Below are positions 1 through 6,160 of a DNA stretch of 6,160 bases, one piece after another (position 1 is the first letter of the stretch; each line of letters opens with the position of its first letter). The stretch covers positions 1-6,160 of the forward strand of contig JAMOOT010000342.1 of assembly GCA_027065215.1 (NCBI GenBank), written 5' to 3'. The notes beneath the pieces are model-generated. The model did not search any database. It saw only the letters and a program-made list of their open reading frames with translations, and was not told where the DNA came from. Both the position numbers and the translations under genes were made by a program. Source of the stretch: Candidatus Omnitrophota bacterium. GTDB lineage: Bacteria > Omnitrophota > Gorgyraeia > S143-82.

Positions 1-1
1 A

Positions 2-283
2 CCGTTAGGCGATCGAGTCTTGATAGAGGTACTTGAGGCTGAGGAGAAGACGAAGGGAGGTATCGTTCTGCCAGATACTGCCAAGGAAAGGCCTCAGCAG
101 GGTAAGGTTGTGGCAGTTGGCAAAGGGAAGTTGCTTGAAAATGGCGAAGTAAAGCCATTGGAGGTAAAGAAGGGAGATATTGTTGTTTTTAGTAAGTATG
201 CCGGCACTGAGGTACGCACCAAAGATGGAGATGAATACCTGATTTTGCGTGAAGACGATATCTTGGCAATCGTTGAGGACTGA
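2..283 (+). CDS. groES: Co-chaperonin GroES (Cpn10), 5' end cut by window
   Basis: GroES is the heptameric lid of the cytoplasmic GroEL chaperonin. It caps the folding chamber in an ATP-dependent cycle. The frame is open from the first bases and reads PLGDRVLIEVLEAEEKT, the family's N-terminal beta strand, so only about four or five codons including the start are missing. The mobile loop follows, with the GGIVLP motif whose IVL residues dock on the GroEL apical domain. Next come GKVVAVGKG, the KKGDIVVFSKYAGTEV strand pair and the C-terminal EYLILREDDILAIVED, all typical. An internal TTG at position 20 lies inside the first strand and is not the true start. The gene ends in TGA 23 bases before groEL, so the two are surely cotranscribed. 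The promoter and any heat-shock operator lie upstream of the window. Identification is secure. Confidence 0.97.
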   Translation, partial: PLGDRVLIEVLEAEEKTKGGIVLPDTAKERPQQGKVVAVGKGKLLENGEVKPLEVKKGDIVVFSKYAGTEVRTKDGDEYLILREDDILAIVED

Positions 284-292
284 TTCAACCAT

Positions 293-300
293 AAGGAGGT
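293..300 (+). promoter_or_regulatory. Strong Shine-Dalgarno site of groEL
   Basis: AAGGAGGT is a full-length match to the anti-Shine-Dalgarno sequence. It lies 6 bases before the ATG at 307 in the 23-base groES-groEL gap. It fixes the groEL start and fits high expression. Confidence 0.9.
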
Positions 301-306
301 GAGATT

Positions 307-1935
307 ATGGCGAAAGAATTGAAATTTAACGAGGATGCTCGTAGGGCTATACTTTCTGGTGTAGAGAAATTAGCCGCTGCGGTAAAGGTTACTTTAGGTC
401 CTAAGGGACGAAATGTGGTTATCGATAAGAAGTTTGGTTCTCCTACTGTGACTAAAGATGGTGTTACTGTTGCCAAGGAAATTGAATTAGAGGATATGTT
501 TGAAAACCTTGGTGCGCAGATGGTGAAGGAGGTAGCGGAAAAGACCTCTGATGTTGCTGGTGATGGTACAACCACTGCTACAGTCTTGGCTGAGGCAATA
601 TATCGTGAAGGACTGAAAAATGTTACCGCTGGTGCCAATCCGATGGAGATAAAGAAGGGAATTGATTTGGCGGTTGAAAAGATTGTGGAAGAAATAAAAA
701 GAATTGCCAAGCCAGTTAAGGACAAGACCGAAGTGGCTCAAGTTGCTACCATTGCTGCTAATAACGATAAGACAGTTGGTAGTCTTATTGCTGATGCTAT
801 GGAAAAGGTTGGTAAAGATGGTGTTATCACTGTTGAAGAGGCAAAGTCTATGGCGACTACATTGGAAGTGGTGGAAGGTATGCAATTTGATCAAGGATAT
901 CTTTCCCCTTACTTTATCACTGACTCAGATAGGATGGAGTGTGTGTTGGAAGACCCATATATCCTGATTCATGAAAAGAAGATATCTTCCCTTAAGGATC
1001 TCTTGCCTCTTCTTGAAAAAGTGGCTCGGTCTGGTAGGCCACTTTTGATAGTTGCCGAGGATGTTGAAGGTGAGGCATTGGCAACTTTGGTTGTTAACAA
1101 ATTGAGAGGGACCTTCCAGTGCTGTGCAGTTAAGGCTCCAGGATATGGCGATAGGCGTAAAGCAATGCTTCAGGATATTGCAATACTTACTGGCGGTAAG
1201 GCAATTACTGAAGACCTTGGCATAAAGTTAGAGAGCGTTGAACTCTCTGATCTTGGACGGGCAAAGAGAGTAAGGATAACAAAGGATGATACCACCATTG
1301 TGGAAGGTGCTGGTAAAACTGCAGATATAAAGGCCAGAATAAATCAGATTAAAAAGCAGATAGAGGAAACAGATTCTGATTATGATAGGGAAAAGTTGCA
1401 GGAAAGATTGGCTAAATTGGCTGGTGGTGTTGCGGTTATCAATGTCGGTGCGGCAACTGAAACTGAGATGAAGGAAAAGAAGGCAAGGGTAGAAGATGCG
1501 CTTCACGCAACCCGTGCTGCAGTAGAAGAAGGTATTGTCCCTGGTGGTGGTGTAGCGCTAATAAGGTGCCAGAAGGTCCTGGATGAAATAGAAGTTGATG
1601 GTGATGTGAAGACTGGTGTGGACATAGTTAGACGGGCAATAGAATCCCCGCTTCGGCAATTAGTTGCTAATGCCGGTTTGGAACCTTCCGTTATCGTTCA
1701 GAAGGTAAAGGAAGCCAAGAAGGTAGGCGAAGGGTTCAATGTTGCTACTGAAGAATTTGTGAATATGGTCGATGCAGGGATTATTGACCCAGCCAAGGTT
1801 ACTCGTTCAGCCTTGCAGAACGCTGCCAGTATTGCCTCATTGATGCTGACTACTGAGGCATTGGTTGTAGAGAAGCCAGAGAAAGAAAAGAATGCCCCTG
1901 CAATGCCTGGTGGTGGATACGGCGATATGTATTGA
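307..1935 (+). CDS. groEL: Chaperonin GroEL (Cpn60)
   Basis: GroEL is the 60-kDa subunit of the double-ring cytoplasmic chaperonin that encloses unfolded proteins and folds them with ATP and GroES. The 542-residue length is normal. The ATP-binding segment TLGPKGRN is at residues 29-36 and the GDGTTT phosphate loop at 85-90. The apical domain holds VKAPGYGDRRKAML near 275-288. The catalytic Asp, matching E. coli D398, is D397 in VEDALHATR, and the chaperonin signature AAVEEGIVPGGG is at 404-415. The start is ATG behind a perfect ribosome binding site. The C-terminus ends PGGGYGDMY instead of the long GGM repeat of E. coli, so the disordered tail projecting into the chamber is short. It is the second gene of the groES-groEL operon and is followed by a strong terminator. 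No frameshift or lost key residue was seen. Confidence 0.99.
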   Translation: MAKELKFNEDARRAILSGVEKLAAAVKVTLGPKGRNVVIDKKFGSPTVTKDGVTVAKEIELEDMFENLGAQMVKEVAEKTSDVAGDGTTTATVLAEAIYREGLKNVTAGANPMEIKKGIDLAVEKIVEEIKRIAKPVKDKTEVAQVATIAANNDKTVGSLIADAMEKVGKDGVITVEEAKSMATTLEVVEGMQFDQGYLSPYFITDSDRMECVLEDPYILIHEKKISSLKDLLPLLEKVARSGRPLLIVAEDVEGEALATLVVNKLRGTFQCCAVKAPGYGDRRKAMLQDIAILTGGKAITEDLGIKLESVELSDLGRAKRVRITKDDTTIVEGAGKTADIKARINQIKKQIEETDSDYDREKLQERLAKLAGGVAVINVGAATETEMKEKKARVEDALHATRAAVEEGIVPGGGVALIRCQKVLDEIEVDGDVKTGVDIVRRAIESPLRQLVANAGLEPSVIVQKVKEAKKVGEGFNVATEEFVNMVDAGIIDPAKVTRSALQNAASIASLMLTTEALVVEKPEKEKNAPAMPGGGYGDMY

Positions 1936-1963
1936 TAGCCGAGTGGCAGGAAAATACCTGTTT

Positions 1964-1995
1964 AGCGAGGGTGGGATCCTCACCCTCGCTTTTTT
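1964..1995 (+). terminator. Intrinsic terminator after groEL
   Basis: A 10-bp perfect stem (AGCGAGGGTG at 1964-1973 paired with CACCCTCGCT at 1981-1990) encloses a 7-base loop and runs directly into six T's (1990-1995), with further T-rich sequence to 2004. It lies 28 bases after the groEL stop. It has no T-tract on the reverse-strand side, so it should act in the forward direction only. Confidence 0.93.
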
Positions 1996-2003
1996 ATTAT
2001 TTT

Positions 2004-2067
2004 TAGGTAGATCAATACATACTTTGTAGTGAGGGAGTAATTAGGTAGAGTAGATATCTGCTACCTA
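2004..2067. repeat. TAGGTAG direct and inverted repeats in convergent gap
   Basis: The heptamer TAGGTAG occurs at 2004-2010 and again at 2042-2048. Its exact complement CTACCTA is at 2061-2067, giving a 7-bp inverted repeat with a 12-base loop that contains the palindrome AGATATCT (2052-2059). It lies just beyond the stop codon of the reverse-strand gene, where a terminator is expected. However, the reverse-strand sequence after the stem (ATTACTCCC) is not T-rich, so a classical intrinsic terminator is not shown. It could be a weak 3' stem that protects the transcript, or chance in an AT-rich gap. Confidence 0.45.
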
Positions 2068-2070
2068 TGC

Positions 2071-5000
2071 TTAATAAGTCTGTATTTCAATTCCCCCAGC
2101 CTTGACTTTTTGTTTATGTTTTTGATGGTGTTCTTCTCTGGAAAGTTCTTTCTGTATGTTGGCTGTCGTTGAACAAGCCATGCCATGGGTTGTTATTACT
2201 ATGGATGCGTCTTTGACCTTTTGTTTTAATCTGCTTATGTATATTGGTAGGTTTGTATACCTTCTGATAGGCCCTATGTAGTGGGTTATATATTCGGGGA
2301 TTCGATTTATTCCACCGCATCCTCCGTCTACTATGAGAACTGGATGGACTTTTTCCGGAAAAGAGATGGGTAGGTGAGGATTGTGAAATAATGTAGAGGC
2401 ATAGGCGAGTTTGAATATTAGAGCATTTGGGAATATAAAGTTTGATATATCCATTCTCTTATCCATTCTTTCTTGTATTGTCCCCCAAGATAATTTATCC
2501 GGTGCTCCTTTGGCTATCTCTTCAGCGAGGACCAGTGCCAAAAGGTTGTTCTGAAGGCCATATCCAGTACTTTTTGTCCCTATGAATTGGGGTAATATAT
2601 TGGGCCAGCCCTTTCCCCCGAACTTTTCTCCCGAAATACTGTGATGACGAGTAAATATGATTTGATATGACGGATCATTTATTATTTTTTTGAACATATT
2701 GGCATCCTTTGTTGCAAATAGTTGGAACGTAATTGTAATAGGGCCAATCCTTTTTTGGTATCTATGAAGTGCGACTTTTTTATATTTATGACGGACAAGA
2801 AGTCCTTCGAGTTCTTTGCGGTATGGAATAGCATCTCGGTAGAAAACAACGGCACAGTTGAGATGATTGGTCTTTGGATAGATAGGGGACTCAAGGAAGT
2901 GAAGGATCTTTTTAATTGCATCGATATATTTAGAGGAATGGAGATCAAGATATGGATAAATCTCTGTATCACAGAGTGCAATGGTAAGGAGCCTTTTGCT
3001 AATGATAGGTAAATTCGGTTGATTAAGTGTTTGTTTTATCTTCTCAATTATCCATTCCTTGGGGAGGATGTTGGACTGAATGATCTGGCATATACCTCTT
3101 ATATTATATAAGAGGTATATTTTATCTTGAGTGGGGGAAGATATCTTTTTGCACAATATTTTAAAGCAAAATTTTGCCAGTTTAGCGGGGTTGTTTGATA
3201 ATTGATAGAGGAACTTATCCAGGTGATATTCACGTGAGACCATGGTATTGACAAAATCGTTGGAATTTTTAAATGGGTTATTTTGGGCAATGAATTTAAA
3301 GAAGTTATGATTATATTTGGTTTTAATTCGTTTTATAAGTTCTTTGCGAATTGCGTTGTAGACGCAGGTATATGTTTCAAATCGGTATACTTGAGAGAAA
3401 GCGGTATATATAGCAGTATCTGGAAGAGATCTAAGATATTGTGAAATCTTTTTTGGCCAGTCTTTGTAATTGTCATGCATGTTATTACTGGCATCTATGA
3501 TTCCCATTCCGAGGTCACATAAGTATGGAGAAGGAATACCTTGGGGAATGATCTTTTGTTCAAATATACCACCAGCCTTGGCAATCCATTCGGGGCTAAA
3601 CCATCTTGGCTCACATAAGATGAATAGGCATATTGATTTTAACGAGTGTGTGAACTGATCTGCTGAATTTAATACAGAAGAGAGATATTGGAATAAACTT
3701 TCTTGTAATTTTTTGGATTTCATTGCAGTGTATAAAAGAGAGATAACATCATCTGCATTATTGGATGGTAGTCCTAATGCTTTAGTCTTTAATAGTAGAT
3801 TCAATTTATTTAGGTCCTCTTCTGTCGTTTCTTTTCGTAGTGCCCTATAAGATATATCTACAATAGTTTGTGCAATTTGTTTTTCTATTGCATCCTTGAT
3901 CTCTTGGGGCAATTGATTAGATAAGACTTTATTAATCAGTTTCTTTTGTTCAGAAAGGGGTAGGGAGAAAAAGTCAATCTTTGGTTGAACACCGCTCGGG
4001 ACAGGTTGGGCATTGGTTAACGAAGGGATGGGAATAAACGCTGAGAAAAGAGGTATCAGGCTTAATTGTTTTAAAAAGTTACGACGGGTAATACGTCTTT
4101 GGGGGATGTTTGCCTTTGTTTTTTTAGGTGTTACGAGAGATTCCGGAGCTATAACTACCCTTGTATTTGTTAATCTGGGCAGAATCTTTTTTCTTTCTTC
4201 AAGGGAGAGGTGATTATCCCACGCATCTACTGCAGTTGCTATAATCCCCTTATCTATCGGGAGATTGTATTTTATAGCAATATCAGTGAGGAGTATTAAT
4301 TTTTGAGGGATAGAAAATGCGTTTATATCTTGAGGAGCAGGAAGACCGTTTTGTTTCATTGCTTTTTCTATCTTCTGAAGTGCAATCTGAAGACTTAGTC
4401 GGGATTTGATAGAGATGCGAGAAGAAAGAAGATAGTAAAGTATGCCTTCTTGAGGGAAGGCAGATAAATATTCTATAGAGTTGTTGCGAGTCTTTTTGGG
4501 TATAATCACATTCCTTATACGATATAAGTGAGTAGTTATTTTTTTGAGGGAAATTAAGGGAATTTGTTTGAGTTTGCTAAAGTTTATCAGGATACCACCC
4601 ATTGGCTGTTCCTCTATGTACTCCAGATATTTTAAGAGTATTGGGCTATAGGGGTGGTATTCTGTTTTGATTGAAAATGAAGGAATGGATTCATTATAAA
4701 AATTTCCTAAGATTATGGCAGCAATCAATATCTTGAGTTTTTTAAAATTATGCCCTTGATTAACGTTGTGTTCCAATCTCTCTTTAAGGATTTGTTTTTC
4801 TGAAGAGGATAAGAAATCGTCTTCAACCAGTACTCGTAAGAAGATATCCTTTATTATTGCCTTGTTTTTATCTTTATATATCCATACGGTAGTAGGTTGG
4901 ATCTGAATTCGCAATTTAGTGTCGTTTGTGATTTCTAATTCCTCTTGTATTATCTTTTGGGCTGACTCTTTAAGTTTAATATCAAATTCAAGGAGTGCTT

Positions 5001-5301
5001 GAGATAGATCTGTGCCTCTTAGTTCAGGGGAGAGTACAAATCTTTGGGGTGAGTTGTATTGCAAGTTGACCCATAGATTTGTGGTGGATTTGCTCCCTAA
5101 TATGAAGGCCTCTTGTAGAATTTTTTGTTCCTTGGGATGTAGAGGTTGAGCAGATACGATGTAAGGATAATCTCGGAATTGGATGCCGATTAGGAATGTT
5201 GACTCTGTTTTTGCATTAAGATCTGCATAGAATAATGTGCCAAGCAGACAGATTAATGGCAGTATTTTTATGTATATTTTAAAAAGATTTTTGCTCTTCA
5301 T
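2071..5301 (-). CDS. Large exported mosaic protein of unknown function, Omnitrophota-like
   Basis: I do not recognise a function. The protein has about 1076 residues numbered from the ATG at 5301; an in-frame TTG at 5322 would add seven. Residues 1-30 (MKSKNLFKIYIKILPLI..., ending DLNA) look like a Sec signal peptide. Residues 140-203 contain WIYKD, LVEDDF, NVNQGHNF and AAIILGNFY, which resemble a block I recall from giant Omnitrophota proteins. Residues 394-431 are a basic stretch with RRITRRNFLKQ, then about 18 mostly hydrophobic residues ending TNA, matching a Tat signal although it is internal. Residues 440-805 look mostly helical. The C-terminal alpha/beta part has IIFTRHHSISGE (H886/H887), GTKSTGYG (908-915), LIVDGGCGG (C995) and VITTHGMAC (H1039, C1043); a peptidase-like role is only a guess. 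The gene is monocistronic, convergent to groEL, and richer in AT, Lys, Ile and Asn than groEL. The reading frame is certain; the start and function are not. Confidence 0.9.
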   Translation of the reverse strand: MKSKNLFKIYIKILPLICLLGTLFYADLNAKTESTFLIGIQFRDYPYIVSAQPLHPKEQKILQEAFILGSKSTTNLWVNLQYNSPQRFVLSPELRGTDLSQALLEFDIKLKESAQKIIQEELEITNDTKLRIQIQPTTVWIYKDKNKAIIKDIFLRVLVEDDFLSSSEKQILKERLEHNVNQGHNFKKLKILIAAIILGNFYNESIPSFSIKTEYHPYSPILLKYLEYIEEQPMGGILINFSKLKQIPLISLKKITTHLYRIRNVIIPKKTRNNSIEYLSAFPQEGILYYLLSSRISIKSRLSLQIALQKIEKAMKQNGLPAPQDINAFSIPQKLILLTDIAIKYNLPIDKGIIATAVDAWDNHLSLEERKKILPRLTNTRVVIAPESLVTPKKTKANIPQRRITRRNFLKQLSLIPLFSAFIPIPSLTNAQPVPSGVQPKIDFFSLPLSEQKKLINKVLSNQLPQEIKDAIEKQIAQTIVDISYRALRKETTEEDLNKLNLLLKTKALGLPSNNADDVISLLYTAMKSKKLQESLFQYLSSVLNSADQFTHSLKSICLFILCEPRWFSPEWIAKAGGIFEQKIIPQGIPSPYLCDLGMGIIDASNNMHDNYKDWPKKISQYLRSLPDTAIYTAFSQVYRFETYTCVYNAIRKELIKRIKTKYNHNFFKFIAQNNPFKNSNDFVNTMVSREYHLDKFLYQLSNNPAKLAKFCFKILCKKISSPTQDKIYLLYNIRGICQIIQSNILPKEWIIEKIKQTLNQPNLPIISKRLLTIALCDTEIYPYLDLHSSKYIDAIKKILHFLESPIYPKTNHLNCAVVFYRDAIPYRKELEGLLVRHKYKKVALHRYQKRIGPITITFQLFATKDANMFKKIINDPSYQIIFTRHHSISGEKFGGKGWPNILPQFIGTKSTGYGLQNNLLALVLAEEIAKGAPDKLSWGTIQERMDKRMDISNFIFPNALIFKLAYASTLFHNPHLPISFPEKVHPVLIVDGGCGGINRIPEYITHYIGPIRRYTNLPIYISRLKQKVKDASIVITTHGMACSTTANIQKELSREEHHQKHKQKVKAGGIEIQTY
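3090..3120. repeat. Perfect 14-bp hairpin inside the large gene
   Basis: The arm ATATACCTCTTATA (3090-3103) is the exact reverse complement of TATAAGAGGTATAT (3107-3120), with a 3-base loop. It spans codons of residues 728-738 of the large reverse-strand protein (IYLLYNIRGI) without breaking the frame. Neither side is followed by a proper T-tract, so it is not an obvious terminator. It could be an mRNA stem, a protein-binding palindrome or a chance match helped by AT-richness. Confidence 0.7.
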
Positions 5302-5307
5302 AGTATA

Positions 5308-5321
5308 TGAAATATATTTCA
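5308..5321. repeat. 14-bp palindrome at the start of the large gene
   Basis: TGAAATATATTTCA is a perfect palindrome. After one mismatch on each side, three more outer bases also pair (TAT at 5304-5306 with ATA at 5323-5325). It covers the candidate -10 box of the reverse-strand gene and lies directly before its ATG, the position expected of a repressor operator. No regulator is identified in the window. Confidence 0.45.
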
Positions 5322-5339
5322 AATAAATTGCCTTGTAAA
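5311..5339 (-). promoter_or_regulatory. Candidate sigma-70-like promoter of the large gene
   Basis: On the reverse strand, TTTACA (5334-5339) and TATATT (5311-5316) are separated by exactly 17 bases. This would start transcription near 5304, almost at the ATG at 5301, giving a nearly leaderless mRNA and excluding the TTG at 5322 as start. Against this, AAGG at 5331-5334 lies 8 bases before that TTG and could be its ribosome binding site, in which case the promoter would lie further upstream. AT-rich sequence makes chance matches easy. Confidence 0.35.
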
Positions 5340-5467
5340 GACGCAGATGAAATTTTAGATTCCAAATAGATGTCTCTTCCTATTCTCATATGTGATTTTG
5401 TAAACTATTTTTATAAAAGCTACTTTGATGTTAAAATAATTAAATTATAGTTTTCGGGGAGGTAGGA
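5323..5467. other. AT-rich divergent intergenic spacer
   Basis: This spacer separates the divergently transcribed large gene and the nucleotide-sugar dehydrogenase. It should hold promoters for both. No RNA gene, long repeat or credible small coding frame was seen. On the forward side TATAGT at 5446-5451 resembles a -10 box, but it has no well-spaced -35 and lies too close to the ribosome binding site to be convincing. TATAAT occurs on the reverse strand at 5444-5449, likewise without a convincing -35. Confidence 0.6.
5456..5463 (+). promoter_or_regulatory. Ribosome binding site that sets the GTG start at 5468
   Basis: GGGGAGGT lies 4 bases before the GTG at 5468. The spacing is slightly short, but it is the only start in this frame between the stop at 5441-5443 and the nucleotide-binding loop. 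It therefore supports GTG over the later ATG at 5516, which would cut into the first Rossmann strand. Confidence 0.75.
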
Positions 5468-6160
5468 GTGGATTTAAGAGAAAAGATAGCAAATAAATCG
5501 GCTATTATAACAGTAATGGGGCTTGGGTATGTTGGCCTGCCCCTGGCAGTAGAATTTGCAAAGGCCGGTTTTACTGTTCACGGATATGATGTTGACAAGT
5601 CAAAAGTAGAGTCCCTTATTCAGGGGAAAAGTTATATACTGGATGTATCAAATGAGGATATCCAGTCTGTAAAGGCCAGACTGCTACCTACTATAAGTCC
5701 GGATTGTATAAAAGGTTCTGATGTAGTTATTATATGTGTACCAACCCCTCTCAGGAAGACACGTGATCCGGATCTTACCTTTATAATTTCAGCGGTGCAA
5801 ACTTTACTCCCAAGGATATCTGCTCACACATTGGTTGTATTAGAAAGCACAACTTATCCGGGGACTACTGAGGAGATTTTGGCTAAGGAATTGGAATTGC
5901 GTGGGTTCAAGGTGGGAAAAGATATATTTGTTGCGTTTTCTCCTGAACGGGTAGATCCTGCTAATCCTCGATATAGGACCTCGGATATTCCCAAAGTCGT
6001 GGGAGGAATAACTCAGATCTGCACTGAGATAGCCTCTGAATTGTATCGGCATGTCGTCCCTAATGTGCACCTGGTATCTTCAGCTCGAACGGCAGAGATG
6101 GTAAAACTTCTTGAAAATACATTTCGAAGTGTAAATATTGGCTTGGTAAATGAGATGGCT
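5468..6160 (+). CDS. Nucleotide-sugar dehydrogenase, WbpA-like (UDP-GlcNAc 6-dehydrogenase type), 3' end cut
   Basis: Enzymes of this family oxidise C6 of a UDP-sugar to a carboxylate in two NAD+-dependent steps in the cytoplasm, supplying uronic acids for surface polysaccharide. The first 231 codons are present; family members are usually about 430 residues. The N-terminal Rossmann domain shows GLGYVGLP at residues 18-25 with acidic D41/D43 after strand two, CVPTP at 90-94 and ESTTYPGTT with E126. SPERVDPANP from 158 and the following IPKVVGG are typical of the WbpA/TviB branch rather than UDP-glucose dehydrogenase (Ugd). In AEMVKLLENTFRSVNIGLVNEMA, K213 matches the catalytic lysine. The catalytic Cys domain lies beyond the window. 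The start is GTG behind GGGGAGGT. It probably begins a polysaccharide or glycan operon. The family is certain; the exact substrate (UDP-GlcNAc, UDP-ManNAc or a relative) is not. Confidence 0.93.
   Translation, partial: MDLREKIANKSAIITVMGLGYVGLPLAVEFAKAGFTVHGYDVDKSKVESLIQGKSYILDVSNEDIQSVKARLLPTISPDCIKGSDVVIICVPTPLRKTRDPDLTFIISAVQTLLPRISAHTLVVLESTTYPGTTEEILAKELELRGFKVGKDIFVAFSPERVDPANPRYRTSDIPKVVGGITQICTEIASELYRHVVPNVHLVSSARTAEMVKLLENTFRSVNIGLVNEMA

Noticed and set aside
284..306. CIRCE or other operator in the groES-groEL gap
   Set aside because: The 23 bases contain only the Shine-Dalgarno site; no inverted repeat is present. A heat-shock operator would be upstream of groES, outside the window.
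285..894. Antisense reading frames opposite groEL
   Set aside because: They lie wholly over a highly conserved groEL sequence, show Ser/Phe/Ile-rich low-information proteins and have no ribosome binding site; they are shadows of the real gene.
1947..1960. CAGG-AAAATA-CCTG small stem before the groEL terminator
   Set aside because: Only four base pairs and no T-tract; too weak to call.
2722..3012. Forward frame of about 96 codons inside the large reverse-strand gene
   Set aside because: It is antisense to a continuous 1076-codon frame, has no recognisable motif, and its product reads like random complement sequence.
4069..4200. A separate gene starting just before the internal RR motif
   Set aside because: No ATG, GTG or TTG is present in frame in the stretch before the motif, and the long frame is unbroken on both sides; the only possible initiators there would be rare codons such as ATT or CTG.
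4013..4213. Forward frame opposite the internal Tat-like segment
   Set aside because: It has no ribosome binding site or family resemblance and is explained as the complement of the large gene.
5425..5451. Forward promoter TTGATG / TATAGT for the dehydrogenase
   Set aside because: The spacer is only 15 bases and the implied transcript start would fall within the ribosome binding site; AT-rich chance is more likely.
5840..6070. Reverse frame opposite the dehydrogenase
   Set aside because: The forward strand here encodes conserved dehydrogenase motifs; the reverse product shows none.

Overview
The window reads as bacterial chromosome, moderately AT-rich, with four protein genes and short intergenic gaps. 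The best guess for the source is an uncultured Gram-negative lineage of the Omnitrophota (OP3, PVC superphylum) type. This rests mainly on the N-terminal third of the large reverse-strand protein. Its spaced pattern (WI..., LVEDDF, NVNQG-NF, then an AAIILGNFY segment) resembles a block I recall from the very large secreted proteins of that phylum. It is recognition from memory, not a search result.

Left part (1-1995, forward): the 3' end of groES, lacking only its first few codons, then groEL with a near-perfect ribosome binding site and a strong intrinsic terminator. This is the ordinary groES-groEL chaperonin operon; its promoter and any CIRCE-type operator lie outside the window.

Centre (1996-5467): a 75-base convergent gap carrying small TAGGTAG direct and inverted repeats, then one long reverse-strand gene of about 1076 codons whose function I do not recognise. 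It appears to be a mosaic: an N-terminal Sec-type signal segment, an Omnitrophota-like domain, an internal cationic plus hydrophobic segment that matches a twin-arginine (Tat) signal peptide, a long alpha-helical region, and a C-terminal alpha/beta domain with conserved-looking His and Cys motifs. The gene also contains a perfect 14-bp hairpin. A 145-base AT-rich divergent spacer follows, holding a candidate reverse-strand promoter overlapped by a palindrome.

Right end (5468-6160, forward): the first 231 codons of a nucleotide-sugar dehydrogenase of the WbpA (UDP-N-acetylglucosamine 6-dehydrogenase) type, running off the window. It probably starts a surface polysaccharide or glycan locus.

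Only the groES-groEL pair clearly works together. The large protein and the dehydrogenase may both concern the cell envelope, but they are divergently transcribed and nothing in the sequence links them directly. The most interesting object is the large mosaic protein.
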